Shown: positions 50,312-61,652, numbered from the stretch's first letter. The stretch is 64,000 nt of DNA from Maniola hyperantus (GCF_902806685.2 NC_048553.1:11513440-11577439), one strand, 5' to 3'. The notes: a model not told the origin generated them from the letters alone. Program-made: numbers and translations.

Positions 50312-50937
50312 CAACAATTTCAGGTCAACACTGCACCGTGCAGGCTTTGAAAGGCAAAGTTACCGCACTAGACGACTGACAAAGACTTAGTTCATTGCGA
50401 CGCACTTGAGGAAGCCTGACTCCTGAGTGCTGTAAACTAAGAACGTGGTATGTGATCTTTGTGCTAAGTAATGGACAGGTTGAGGACTGTTATAGAATAA
50501 TGTCTGTGTTCTCTCTACTATTAATTTCGGTACTAATTTTTCTCCAGTTTATACACAATGCACAGGATAATCTTCATAGTGAAAGATAAAATTATATATA
50601 TTATATTGATTAAATTTTAGAAAGAAGCGTAACCTATACAAAAGAGAAGTTTAAAGCTAAGGTATATTGCGATTGCGTTCAACAATTTCAAGTCAACAAT
50701 ATTCCTCAGAACGCAAGCTTTGAAAGGCAAAGTTACCGCACTAGACGACTGACAAAGGCTTAGTTCATTGCTACGCACTTGAGGAAGCCTGAGTGCTGTA
50801 AACTAAGAACGTGGTATGTGATCTTTGTGCTAAGTAATGGACAGGTTGAGGACTGTTATAGAATAATGTCTGTGTTTACGTGGTCTCTGAGCTTTGTGCT
50901 AAGTAACGTATAGGTGAAGAACTGTTATAAAGTCATG
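50312..50937 (+). repeat. Local duplication, two full units and one partial
   Basis: About 200 bp from CAACAATTTCA at 50312 recurs from 50680 (GGCAAAGTTACCGCACTAGA and AATGGACAGGTTGAGGACTG in both). A shorter diverged third piece is at 50883-50937. Function unknown. Confidence 0.88.
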
Positions 50938-51031
50938 CATTCAATTTATTACTGGTACTATTTGATGGCTTTGTATGCTATTATATTAAATAATATGGCA
51001 TATAAGTATGGCATAATATTGTATATGAAAT

Positions 51032-51300
51032 CTCTAAAAGAGCAATCGCCGAGTTTTTTGCTGGTTCTTCTCGGCAGGAAGAGCATTCCGAACCAGTTTT
51101 AGATGTATAATATGACGATTCAAAATTGAAATGATTTATTTGTTCTACAAAGGTCTTTTTAAAAATTGTGCCAGGGACCCTGAAGTAAGTTTGCAAAACC
51201 TGTATCTCAGGGTCCCCGCTCTCCCTCCTCCGTCAAAATTACTTGTAAAAGTTTAAGTAATTGAATAAAAAATGTTATTATTTTTAATTTATTTTATTTA
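51032..51300 (+). mobile_element. SINE 3' part, GGTTCGAATCC type, with insert
   Basis: CGAGTTTTTTGCTGGTTCTT and CATTCCGAACCAGTTTTAGA match 19163-19440. A piece containing CCCTGAAGTAAGTTTGCAAA interrupts it; this piece also occurs at about 22168. Confidence 0.65.
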
Positions 51301-51410
51301 TTTAGCTTTAATTTTATTGAACTTGAGAACCACAAATATATCTTTTTCGTTTCTTCCTTCCTTAATCCTTAGTAATTACGTAAATTTCATACTAATGAAA
51401 AGGGGTCAAG

Positions 51411-51570
51411 ACATTAGGTAAACAAGGAGGAATGTGACGTAGAAAGAAAGACATTAGGTAAACAAGGAGGAATGTGACGTAGAAAGAAAGACATTAGGTA
51501 AACAAGGAGGAATGTGACGTAGAAAGAAAGACATTAGGTAAACAAGGAGGAATGTGACGTAGAAAGAAAA
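51411..51570. repeat. Four identical 40-bp tandem units
   Basis: Unit ACATTAGGTAAACAAGGAGG then AATGTGACGTAGAAAGAAAG, repeated at 51411, 51451, 51491 and 51531; only the last base differs. Confidence 0.97.
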
Positions 51571-51893
51571 AAAAACAATATTGTAATTTAGAAAAAATTA
51601 TTCGTTCAACCAAATATGAGAGTATTTTAATGCTAAAATACGTACCTAGGTACCGGGACAAAGTTACGTAGGACGCATGAAAATCACGTCCAAAGGGCCC
51701 TTTCTTAATATCCTATTCCCTTATCTTCTCCTCCAAGATTAGCGAGGGGAATTTATTACTTTAGTAATGACATAACCGAATTTTCCCAGATTGCAATGTT
51801 CTTTATAGATTTTCCTTTTTTCGGCCTTTTTACCCACGACGGAACGGAGATGGGAGGTATACCTGTTTAGCGTTTGAGGTTGTGTACCTACAT

Positions 51894-52070
51894 GTTTTTT
51901 TTTTTAAAAGAATATTAGTCATGTTAAATGACTAATATTCCCCTTTCCTCTCCAATTAAGCGTCAGGCTTGTGCTAGGAGTAGGTACGACAATAGTGCAA
52001 CGGGCGGGATTTGAACCGTCGACCTTTCGGTTTTCAGTCCACTCCTATACCGGTTGAGCTATTGAGGCTC
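51894..52070 (-). mobile_element. tRNA-derived SINE, GGTTCAAATCCC type, young copy
   Basis: Same family and strand as 19885-20058; one difference (GTCATG for GCCATG) over about 165 bp. Confidence 0.9.
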
Positions 52071-52226
52071 TATCTATGTTTGTTTTGTATTTGTGCGTTA
52101 TTTCGTTACCATTAATTGTATTTGTGCGTTATTTCGTTACCATCATCATCATTATCATTATCAACCGATAGACTTCCACAGCTAAACATAGGTCTCTTAA
52201 GCAAAATTAAACCTACCCGAAAAACC

Positions 52227-52430
52227 TGAAAACCGTGAATTTGTGTTTATAAACACAAATTCACGGTTTTCAGATTTTTCCCCTTATGTGTGCTATAAGA
52301 CCTACCTACCTGCCTTTCATGATTCTACGTCAACGGGAAGTACCCTATATGTTTCTTGACAGACAGACAGACAGACAGAAAGTGATCCTATAAGGGTTCC
52401 TTTTTCCTTTTGAGGTACGGAACCCTAAAA
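52227..52430 (-). repeat. GGTTCCGTA repeat, partial, with a terminal hairpin
   Basis: GAAAACCGTGAATTTGTGTT at 52230 is followed at once by its complement AACACAAATTCACGGTTTTC, then the reversed body and head (GGTACGGAACCCTA). Confidence 0.7.
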
Positions 52431-52789
52431 AGAAATATTGTGTTTCTTTTAGTATAAAACTCGTGAAGTCCACAATAACGATAAAAATATCTATAAAGAC
52501 CAGATATTCTAGCTTTCAAGAAACTATCGCCTCATATTTTTACTCCTGCAACCGAAAGTATACCTTATGATTATTGTACTAAAGTTTAATTTAGCTTATC
52601 ACATTTGCTGAGCTAGTAAATGGTGTGAAACTCAAAACTGCATCGCTCGGGTCACTATCACGTTTGTTTTAGCAGTTCAGAATAGTGAAACGATGCAGCT
52701 TGCGAGCTTAATTTCTAAAGCCTCCTTCACACACAATGACTAAGTGCGTCGTGACTTCATACATTCCATACCTCAACCTCTTCCGACTT

Positions 52790-53132
52790 CATACCTCAAA
52801 AGGAAAAACGGAACCCTTATAAGATCACTTTGTTGTCTGTCTGTTTCTCAAGATACCTACAGGGTACTTCCCGTTGACCTAGCATCATGGAATTTGGCAG
52901 GTAGGTAGGTCTATTAGCAGATTTTAGGGGAAAAATCTAAAAACCGTGAATTTGTGGTTACATCACAAAAAAAATTAAAATGTGTTCATGAACAAATAAT
53001 TAGTATTTTCAACTTATAAACTAAGATTACTATACCAAGTGGGATATCATAATATGAAAGGGCTTCACCTGTACATTCTAAAACAGATATTTATTTATTT
53101 TTATGCTTAATAGCACTTGGCCGGTTTTTTCT
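52790..53132 (+). repeat. GGTTCCGTA repeat, near full length
   Basis: CTCAAAAGGAAAAACGGAAC head, TACTTCCCGTTGACCTAGCA body and ACTTGGCCGGTTTTTTC tail. Confidence 0.7.
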
Positions 53133-53835
53133 CCAATAAAATGAAAAAATTCTCTCCAGATTTTTAAACCTAAATTCACAATTGTGTGCGAGCAAAATTG
53201 CACTTTCTTGCGTCGTATATTCGCTTTATTTTATTTAAACGTACTTATTTGCGGAGTGAGTTTTCTGTACCACTAAAATACTATTAAGCATTTTGTGACA
53301 TTACGTGCTTTAAAATATTTTTTGTACCTATATTTATTTAAAACTTGTAAAAAGTTTACATGAATAAAAAAACATTCTATTCTATTCTATTCATTCTATT
53401 CTATTCTATTCTATTAACATGCGGTCAGTGTAACTTTCTGCCAAGCTGCAGCAATCGCGCGTCACTCTTTTTGTCTGTAGAGGTCTTAAGTTTCTTAGCT
53501 ATGAATATTTCAACACTTTGGCAACTTAAAGATACAATTTGGCAGTGAAATTGTTTAATCCGTGTCCCGCTTCTTAATTTCTGTGAATTAATTTTACTGC
53601 TAGCAGCTAGCATAAAATTATACTCTACTATTTTAAGCCACTTACACACGGCACTTGATAGGTACTACGACTCGGATGAGTGCGTAACCGCCGTAAGGCT
53701 ATGATTTTTGTCTGCCCTAGCACAGACTACGGTCTACCTGGGCTCCAAATTTCGAACACCAGTCTCAGTTTTTATCTAGTGCTTTGGTCTAAAAGTGTGG
53801 TGTAAAATGTTCACTTATAAATAAAAATATAAAAT
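53133..53835. other. Intergenic sequence with a TATTC pentanucleotide run
   Basis: A run of TATTC units spans about 53375-53415. The rest is unrecognised; the open frames at 53360 and 53425 have no domain. Confidence 0.55.
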
Positions 53836-54321
53836 AATATATAATATTCAAAGTCCTGACTGACTGACTGACTGACTTATAATATCAACGCACAGCCTAA
53901 ACCGCTGGTCCTAGAGACATGAAATTTTTTAGGGTGTGTTCTTTGTAAAGAGTGGGTAATGCGTATCCAAAAAGAAAGGATTTTTCAAAATTCCACCCCT
54001 AAGTGGGTTAAATGGGTGATGGAAGTTTGTATGAATGTCCGTCATTTTTGAAGTTACATCGATAAAAATTGGTAGGTACTTAAGCTTTCGGTTAAAAATT
54101 AAAAACAAAACTATTTTACCTACGATTTTTGAAAATTCTACTACCAAGGGGCTAAATAAGGGATGAAAGTTTGTATAACAGTCCGTCATTTTTCAAGTTA
54201 TTTACAAGGAAATTGGGGTTTCGGTCTCAAATGAAACACGTATTTTCAGGATTTGTGGAAATTCAACCCCCACTTCGATTTTCTAAGTTCCAGCCGAACG
54301 AAGCCGGGACGGGTGAGCTAG
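53836..54321 (+). mobile_element. Helitron-like element, CCTGAC subfamily
   Basis: ATATTCAAAGTCCTGACTGA leader, two body segments with CGTCATTTTTGAAGTTA or similar, and the end GCCGGGACGGGTGAGCTAG. Confidence 0.75.
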
Positions 54322-54564
54322 TAATTTACTAGCTAAATTTAGTAGTAAAATAATATAAAGGAACAATCGATTTCTATTTACTCGATATCAGTACGAAGTA
54401 ATAAATACATTATTAGGTAGAGTGGGAAAGTCGTATATTGGCAGCTCAGCCCCGCTGTGAGAGCGCTCCAATAGGATGCCAATATTTTCCAGTTATTGAC
54501 TCGACTGTACATACACAGACCTATCTCTGTGATCCCAAGACTAGTTCCACTACTACTGTACTAA

Positions 54565-54781
54565 TCAGTACCCTTATTATAAATGTGAAAGTGTGTTTGT
54601 TTGTTGGTTTGTCCTTCAATCACGTCGCAACAGAGTAACGGATCAACGTGATTTTTTGCATGGGTATAGTTAAAGACCTGTAGAGTGACATAGGGTACTT
54701 TTTATCCTGGAAAATCAAAGAGTTCCCACGGGATTTTTAAAATTCTAAATCCACGAGTACGAAGTCGCGGGCATCAGCTAG
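54565..54781 (+). mobile_element. Helitron-like element, GCGAAAGTG subfamily, tandem unit 1
   Basis: A/TC start (TCAGTACCCTTATTATAAAT) and CTAG/T end, hairpin present. Confidence 0.85.
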
Positions 54782-55000
54782 TAAAATAATATAAAGGAAC
54801 AATCAATTTCTATTTACTCGATATCAGTACGAAGTAATAAATACATTATTAGGTAGAGTGGGAAAGTCGTATATTGGCAGCTCAGCCACGCTGTGAGAGC
54901 GCTCCAATAGGATGCCAATATTTTCCAGTTATTGACTCGACTGTACATACACAGACCTATCTCTGTGATCCCAAGACTAGTTCCACTACTACTGTACTAA

Positions 55001-55217
55001 TCAGTACTCTTATTATAAATGTGAAAGTGTGTTTGTTTGTTGGTTTGTCCTTCAATCACGTCGCAACAGAGCAACGGATCAACGTGATTTTTTGCATGGG
55101 TATAGTTAAAGACCTGTAGAGTGACATAGGCTACTTTTTATCCCGGAAAATCAAAGAGTTCCCACGGGATTTTTAAAAATCTAAATCCACGAGTACGAAG
55201 TCGCGTGCATCAGCTAG
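55001..55217 (+). mobile_element. Helitron-like element, GCGAAAGTG subfamily, tandem unit 2
   Basis: A/TC start and CTAG end at 55214-55217, immediately followed by another element. Confidence 0.85.
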
Positions 55218-55446
55218 TCACTACCCCTATTATAAATGCGAAAGTGTGTTTGTTTGTTGGTTTATTGGTTTGTTGGTTTGTCCTTCAATCACGTCGCAAC
55301 GGTGCAACAGATTGACGTGATATTTTGCATGGGTATAGTTAAAGACCTGGAGAGTGACATAGACATTATCCCGGAAAATCAAAGAGTTCCCACGGGATTT
55401 TCAAAAAACATAATTCTAGGCGGACAAAGTCGCGGGCATCAGCTAG
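55218..55446 (+). mobile_element. Helitron-like element abutting the previous one
   Basis: TCACTACCCCTATTATAAAT begins right after CTAG, and CATCAGCTAG/T ends at 55446. It differs from its neighbour in several places, so it is a separate copy. Confidence 0.85.
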
Positions 55447-55932
55447 TTTATAATAAGGGTACTGATACAGTTTTTGCAATTCACGAAGACGAGTGAACTT
55501 TACTTGTAGCTGCGTCGTTTAGGTACATGGACATTGCGTAAGTGTGCGTGCATGTCGGACCAATCAGTCGCGAGCAAGCGCTCGCAAACGCACACATTTA
55601 GTGTACCTTACTTATACCGATACGACTTAAACACAAGCATGAGTCACTCGCCTTCGTGAAATACAAGAACTATACTTGATTACGATTTACGTTTTTGATA
55701 ACCGCTTTTATTTAAAAAAAAAAAAACTAAAGTAAGTACATTATTTTACTAGAAACATAGTACAGGCGCTTTACGCACGAAAACAATCCTATATCAAACG
55801 CGTTTCTATTTTCTATCTATAGCCAAGTAATTTATAGGATGTTTTCCTGGAGTGCGCAGGGAGGTCTATTAATCTCTCGTTATAGTTCGTCTGTGGAGCG
55901 GTTTCGGCACAAGTGCTAACAAACCGTTACAG

Positions 55933-55993
55933 AACTTTCAGCTTTTATAAAATAACGAAGGTCTGGCACGCGCTGGCTCTTAGTCCATGTAAC
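55933..55993. mobile_element. Solo arm of GCCAGCGCGTG element
   Basis: GAACTTTCAGCTTTTATAAA and GGTCTGGCACGCGCTGGCTC. Confidence 0.6.
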
Positions 55994-56276
55994 TCTGTAT
56001 CGTATCAGCGCAACAGTTTATTTATTTTACTAACAGCTGAAGAGAACAAGGCGAGAGCAAACGTGAAACGTTTATCTTCGAGCTCTGCAGATGGAGAAGG
56101 AAGGACACTTGCAATTTATTACTGTCTTACTATTTTCTACTCGTGCTAGTCATTAGGAAAATTTACTTAGTAAAAGTTGTTTTAAAACTCTACCAACTTA
56201 CCAAGGTCTTTTTACCCAACTGCGGCGAAGCTCAAAGGAGGGTTATGTGTTTGACCTGTATGTATGCATTTATATG

Positions 56277-56350
56277 TCCGTTCCCCTGAGCGCGTATGAC
56301 GTGCGAGTGTGTGGGGTATCCCCCGCCTCATACCCCGATTGCTATCTATA
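56277..56350. mobile_element. Fragment of GC-rich palindromic MITE
   Basis: GCGTATGACGTGCGAGTGTG and CCCCGCCTCATACCCCGATT; one arm only. Confidence 0.55.
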
Positions 56351-56611
56351 TATATTTGTAAAGTTTATACTTGTGACGTTTAATATGACAAACAATTTCC
56401 CACCAAGCCTACCTCCGGAGCGGTGAGAGTTGAGACACGTTGAATATTATAAAGATTTCCCTTGCGCTCGCGAGCAAGTCAGCTCGAGTTAGCAATGTGT
56501 TTATATTGCAATGTTTTACGAGATATTTTACAATAACTTCAACTCAATTTTGAGGCGAGCCGACCGCACTTTGGAAGATGTCCGCAACTTTGTATTACGT
56601 AGGTATAAGAG

Positions 56612-56771
56612 GTAAAGGAGTGTACTGAAAACCGAAAGGTCGACGGTTCAAACCCCGCCCGTTGCACTATTGTCGTAAGTACCTACTCCTAGCACAGGCT
56701 TGACGCTTAATTGGAGAGGAAAGGGGAATATTAGTCATTTAACATGGCTAATATTCTTTGAAAAAAAAAAA
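56612..56771 (+). mobile_element. tRNA-derived SINE, GGTTCAAACCCC type
   Basis: Head truncated; B box GGTTCAAACCCC, then CACTATTGTCGTAAGTACCT and an A tail. Confidence 0.85.
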
Positions 56772-56802
56772 TAGGTATAGGTTTTTTTTTAATGAAAATC
56801 TT

Positions 56803-56942
56803 AATATTTAAAAGGAAAAGGTGACTGACTGATTGATCTATCAACGCACAGCTCAAACTACTGGAAGGATCGGGCTGTTTGGCATGCAGATAGTTATTAT
56901 AACGTAGGCATCCGCTAAGAACGGATTGTTGAAAAATCAACC
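56803..56942 (+). mobile_element. Helitron-like element, 3' truncated
   Basis: AAAGGAAAAGGTGACTGACT leader and body, cut at 56942, where an unrelated LINE-like piece begins. Confidence 0.7.
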
Positions 56943-57009
56943 AGCCTGATCCGTTGCGTAAAAAATGAATCAGCTCTTCTGTCACCCGATGAGGCTATAG
57001 CTTATTGCC

Positions 57010-57244
57010 AACATTAAAACACCCAATGTCCTAATAACCATAATAATATCATCCAAACGGATGATATAATGTTCTTCTTCTTCTTAATTTGCTTTATGGC
57101 TTTCAGTAGTGCCACACCGAGCACAATGCACTTCGCCAATGTCACGTAGAATGGAGTGATATAATATTATTATGAAATTCAGTACAACATTATATCATCC
57201 GTTTGGATGATGCCATGGTTACTAGGACTGGCTGTTTTAATGTT
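57010..57244. mobile_element. MITE with AACATTAAAACA terminal repeats
   Basis: Arms 57010-57072 and 57186-57244 mirror each other (ATCATCCAAACGGATGATAT in both orientations). About 110 bp between. Confidence 0.8.
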
Positions 57245-57469
57245 AGCAGTAAGCTAATTGTTGTTAGTTGGAGAGGAAAGGGGAATAAAAAAAAATTGGT
57301 TTTTGAAAATCCCTGTGAAATAAGGCTTCTTTTTTAGATTTATAGACTAGCGCTTGGCTGCAGGCTGTCTGGTTTTAACAGTGTCTTAAGTCTGAGCTAA
57401 ACTAAAGTAGTCCCGCTGGCCTAATTTATCCCCACTAAGTATTATCTTAAAGTGACTGAAACCGCCTCT

Positions 57470-57536
57470 TCTAAATATATAAAAGGAAAAGGTGACTGAC
57501 TGACTGACAGATCTATCAACGCACAGCTAAAACTAT
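57470..57536 (+). mobile_element. Helitron-like 5' end fragment
   Basis: TCTAAATATATAAAAGG and GTGACTGACTGACTGACAG, then cut by the next repeat. Confidence 0.65.
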
Positions 57537-57539
57537 AGC

Positions 57540-57766
57540 AATATTTGTTCATGAACACATTTTAATTTTTTTCTTGTTATGTAAACACAAATTCACGGTT
57601 TAAGATTTTTCCCCCAATGTCTGCTATAAGACCTACCTACCTGCCAAATTTCATAATTCTAGGTCAACGGGAAGTACCCTGTAGGTTTCTTGTCAGACAG
57701 ACAGACAGACAACAAAGTGATCCTATAAGGGTTCCGTTTTTCCTTTTGAGGTACGGAACCCTAAGA
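57540..57766 (-). repeat. GGTTCCGTA repeat, partial
   Basis: Reversed body and head: CACAAATTCACGGTTTAAGA to GAGGTACGGAACCCTA. Confidence 0.68.
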
Positions 57767-59142
57767 ATTGAAAAAGAATCACGAATTCAGTACTGGGTTA
57801 ACGACGTATTAATATAACTAGTGTGTTAATACAGTTTCTCATCAGTGTCCTCTGATTGAACATTAACTATGAATGATTAGTTTTTGATTAATATTGAAAT
57901 TCGAGCCGATGTCGGTAACCGAGAATTGATTGATATTAAATACGTGGTTACCGATCTTATAGGAATCTCTCTAATCATCATCTCTACATAGTATCATCAT
58001 CATCATCATCATCATCAACCGATACACGTAAACTGCTGGACATACATAGCTCTCTTGGCTTAACACACTATCTTATGAAGATACAGAACGGTTGCTCAAA
58101 CGCATCTACTAAATACGCACGTTATTGTACACTTCTATTACTTTTATTTATAAAATATATTACATTATTATTATTATTTTTAGTATGTAATGATCTCTTA
58201 TATATACGGTTAAAGAACTTTATTCTCACTAAGAATTAAATTCACTTACATGAGAAATTTAACAAATAAACAGTAGGTATCTTATCCACACATCACTGCA
58301 ATTTTATACAAAACAAAGTGGGTAGAAATAAAATTATCGCAAAGTAAGCGAGACGGTCGAGTGCGCGATACAGGCAAAACACGGATTACTAGAAACTAGA
58401 AACGGCTTGGCACTTCAGGGTAAGTACAGTAGTATAATAGTAATGATATCTGTATCTATGTGTATGTATTACATATTATAGTAAATATAGGGTTTATAGT
58501 ATATAAATGTATACATATATGTATATTTAAAAATGTTTATATTATGTTTGTATTTTATTTTTATTTTTATAGTCATGTATGTGAATTTAGTATGAAAATT
58601 TATTTTACTTATATTTATATATACACATGTAATGTAGCATAATATGGTTTTTTTATGTTAAGGTTATTTTTGCTAGTGTAATTTATCGTATAGTTCCAGA
58701 GTAATTGTTCAGTATATGATATTTTAGGAGTTTTTTATAAGTTTGTAAAGACTGTGTGTTTTTTATGTCACTGGGGAGCTTGTTATATAATTGCACGCCT
58801 TCGAATAAAAGATTTTTCATACCGTAGTTGGTTCTTGGTGCTCGTAAGTTTTATAACATAATTATATATACCATTAATATTCCTCAGTCACTAATTTTCC
58901 GTGCTTAACCGCATTAATGAAATAAAACAGGAATCCATGGTAAACATTTACTCGGACCCTACGATACAGGTCACCTCCTAGTGTAGGGTCCACTGGTAAA
59001 AGTTTATGAAATGTGCAAACAAGTATAATATACCTAGTTACATATTATTATCACCACTTGTAATCTGTAATTGTATGGTAATTGTAATTAATACTTATAT
59101 GTACTTGTACCAATACTTCTGAGAAATAAACGATTTATTATT
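57767..59142. other. AT-rich intergenic sequence
   Basis: An ATC trinucleotide run with a short RTE tail (ATCATCAACCGATACACG) is at 57988-58060. The remainder is AT-rich, with low-complexity open frames only. Confidence 0.55.
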
Positions 59143-59362
59143 ATTGTAGGGACTTCCACATGCCACGGTCTTGCGCCGCGCCGTCTGAATCCAGCGACTC
59201 CTGCGACTCGTCTGATGTCGTCCGTGCACCTAGTGTGGGGTCTTCTTACGCTGCGTCTTTCGGTGCGAGGTCGCCATTCCAACACCTTGAGACCCTAACG
59301 TCTATCGGCTTTACGAACTATACCTGCCCATTGCCACTTCAGCTTCGCAACGTACGCGGCAT
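59143..59362 (-). mobile_element. RTE-type LINE ORF C-terminal fragment
   Basis: On the - strand VLEWRPR is recognisable with a degraded GRPP-type motif after it; frameshifted. Its antisense open frame (59160) is a shadow. Confidence 0.72.
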
Positions 59363-59402
59363 CGGCCTTTAGAATGACATTTTGTAGACTTTGTATACTT
59401 AA

Positions 59403-59514
59403 GCTCTGTCACTCATACCTATATGTTTTGTCGGTCTCAACGACAGAGACAATGCTCTACAAATCCGCTATCTCCTAAAGGTCGATGTACATTACTTTCT
59501 GCTGCGTAGGTACT
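59403..59514. mobile_element. Palindromic MITE, GTACATCG family, partial
   Basis: CTCTGTCACTCATACCTATA and GTCGATGTACATTACTTTCT; the left terminal repeat is missing. Confidence 0.6.
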
Positions 59515-59589
59515 GTATGTACCCGTTTGATACAATACAATTATATGTCGTTAAACCACGAAGTGAGCTTAAAATCATTATTTACATTG

Positions 59590-59925
59590 ATGATTCAAAT
59601 TTAATTTGGTTTTTCAATATTTGCAAACTAATGCGACAACGTAGACTTATGACATTCAAAAATCATCTTCATTGGTTTATATATAACTCTTTACTTGAAA
59701 GTGTCCAGTTTAAGAAATTAGTCAAAATAATGACTAATTTGTGAGTAGCTCACGTCAAACTCATTATTTTGACTAATTTCTTAAACTGGACACTTTCAAG
59801 CAAAGATTTTAGCCTGTGAAGGTGATACTGCTAGGGGCTCAATTTGAATGCCATAAGCCAACTTTGTCGTATTAGTTTACAAATTGCGAAAAACCAAATT
59901 AAATTTGAATTGGTTGCCTTTCCAC
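59590..59925. repeat. Fold-back element with a perfect 40-bp inner inverted repeat
   Basis: Inner arms 59694-59733 and 59761-59800 are exact complements with a 27-bp spacer. Outer arms (about 59590-59693 and 59801-59925) are also complementary but clearly diverged. Confidence 0.9.
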
Positions 59926-60129
59926 AATAGTTAAGCTAAGCCCGAACGAAACTTTTAGGCGGTCGTATCGATGCTGAGGTTAGGGAAGCTCAGATAAGGC
60001 TTCTAAGCTCCGGTATGGGGGAAGCTTCCAATCAAACAAGTGTCTCTAAGCCCGAGTCTTGTTGTTTGTCTGATATACACGACACCTGTCGATTTAGAGC
60101 TGGTTTTCTTACATGGATTACCTGCTACA

Positions 60130-60369
60130 TCTATATCTATAAAATTCAAAGTCCTGACTGACTGTCTGATTTATATATCAACGCACAGCCTAAACCGCTG
60201 ATCCTAGAGACATGAAATTTGGAGGGTCTGTTCTTTGTAAAGAGTAGGTGTCCACTAAGAAAGGATTTTCCGAAATTCCACCGCTAAAATAAAAATACAT
60301 GTTTCACGATTTTTGAAAATTCTACTCCCAAGGGGGTTAAATAGGGGATGAAAGTTTGTATAATTAACG
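60130..60369 (+). mobile_element. Helitron-like element, CCTGAC subfamily, truncated
   Basis: TCTATATCTATAAAATTCAA start and body to GGGGATGAAAGTTTGTATAA, with no CTAG end. Confidence 0.7.
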
Positions 60370-60378
60370 GTGAAGAAA

Positions 60379-60495
60379 GTGAGGCGGGGCGAAGCTCGCA
60401 CACCCGCACGTTAGTAGCGCTCGCCCGCACCGGGTTAGCGTGGGGGCTGTGCGGGGGTGCGGGCCGTCCCCACCCCGATTACCATCTCGACAAAT
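60379..60495. mobile_element. Fragment of GC-rich palindromic MITE
   Basis: CGCACACCCGCACGTTAGTA, GGTTAGCGTGGGGGCTGTGC and CCCGATTACCATCTCGAC. Confidence 0.65.
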
Positions 60496-60601
60496 AGGGG
60501 TGCTGCGACATCTTCCGCATGTATTACACTTTAAATCCTTTATTTTACCCCTTTAGGGGTTCAATTTTCAAAAACCCTTTCTCTGAGTTCATCAAGTAGA
60601 A

Positions 60602-60821
60602 TCAGTACCCTTATTATAAATGCGAAAGTGTGTTTGTTTGTTGGTTTGTCCTTCAACCACGTCGCAACGGTGCAACGAATTGACGTGATTTTTTTTTGCA
60701 TGGGTATAGATAAAGACCTGCAAAGTGACATAGGATACTTTTTATCCCGGAAAATTAAAGAGTTCCCACGGGATTTTTAAAAACCTAATTCCACGCGGAC
60801 TAAGTCGCGGGCATCAGCTAG
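60602..60821 (+). mobile_element. Helitron-like element, GCGAAAGTG subfamily, complete
   Basis: A/TC start (TCAGTACCCTTATTATAAAT) and GCATCAGCTAG/T end with hairpin CGCGGACTAAGTCGCG. Confidence 0.87.
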
Positions 60822-61067
60822 TGATTGAATAAGGCTTAGTATACCCAATAACGGCATACTTAATTACATCCCATGTAACAATCACAAGATTATCGCGAAT
60901 GGATTTAATAATAATCATCCTGAGATATCAAATTACATCAATGATAATATCCAATAATACCTAATCTAAAACTGATTATTGAAGTTTAATAACTAGTCAA
61001 CCTTTGCCTAGAGATTAGATGGAACCATAGTAAAAGAAAGAAAGAAAGAAAGAAAAACGTTTATTTT

Positions 61068-61208
61068 TTAAGGCTGTACCACACATTACCAGCTAGACCT
61101 GGTTAGGTTAGGTTATCCCGGCGCCTCTTATACTTGAGTAGTAAAGTCAAAAGACCTCAAGTAGAAGAAGCGCCGGAATAAACCATGTCATGTGTGGCAC
61201 AACCCGAA
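61068..61208. mobile_element. Hairpin MITE with GTACCACACAT / GTGTGGCAC ends
   Basis: TGTACCACACATTACC mirrors CATGTGTGGCACAAC. Inside, TCCCGGCGCCTCTTATACTT mirrors AGTAGAAGAAGCGCCGGAA. A GAAA run precedes it (61031-61054). Confidence 0.75.
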
Positions 61209-61523
61209 AAAAAAAGGTCCCTACTCAGCATAAATGCCACATGTCTTGCACAAGTACAAAAACATACAGCGCTGGTTTTCAGTAGGAACCCTGATTCGGG
61301 TGGCGCCACGGAATTATTTTAATTGTACTTATCTAATCTATCTATTCTACATGTTAATAATATATACAAATTCACACATATTATACTTACTTATATATAT
61401 ATAATTGGACACATCTATGCACATGTATAAGGTATGCCTATGATGTAACCTAAATCTTGTTACAAAAAGGAGTACTCCGCCACATGATCCTAGTAGGAGA
61501 TCCATGATAGTACTTATGGCCTA

Positions 61524-61652
61524 AGAGCCAGCGCGTGCCAGACCTTCCTTATTTTATAAAAGCTGAAAGTATCTCTGCCTATTGTCTTCAACACTGGGAG
61601 GAACGTTTGTTTGAATTATTGTGACTTTGGGAGATAACTGTGATACACGTGG
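61524..61652. mobile_element. Solo arm of GCCAGCGCGTG element
   Basis: TAAGAGCCAGCGCGTGCCAG and TGACTTTGGGAGATAACTGT match the left arm of 45296. Confidence 0.68.

Larger units (their letters stand above)
54345..55217 (+). repeat. 436-bp tandem duplication of host sequence plus Helitron-like element
   Basis: Host stretch TAATATAAAGGAACAATCGA onward (54353) recurs at 54789, each followed by a Helitron-like element (54565-54781 and 55001-55217). Units are nearly identical. Confidence 0.92.

Noticed and set aside
51411..51570. CRISPR-like periodic repeat
   Set aside because: Whole 40-bp units are identical with no variable spacers, in an insect genome; it is a simple tandem repeat.
59160..59372. 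Ser-rich open frame on the + strand
   Set aside because: Antisense shadow of an RTE LINE fragment on the - strand.
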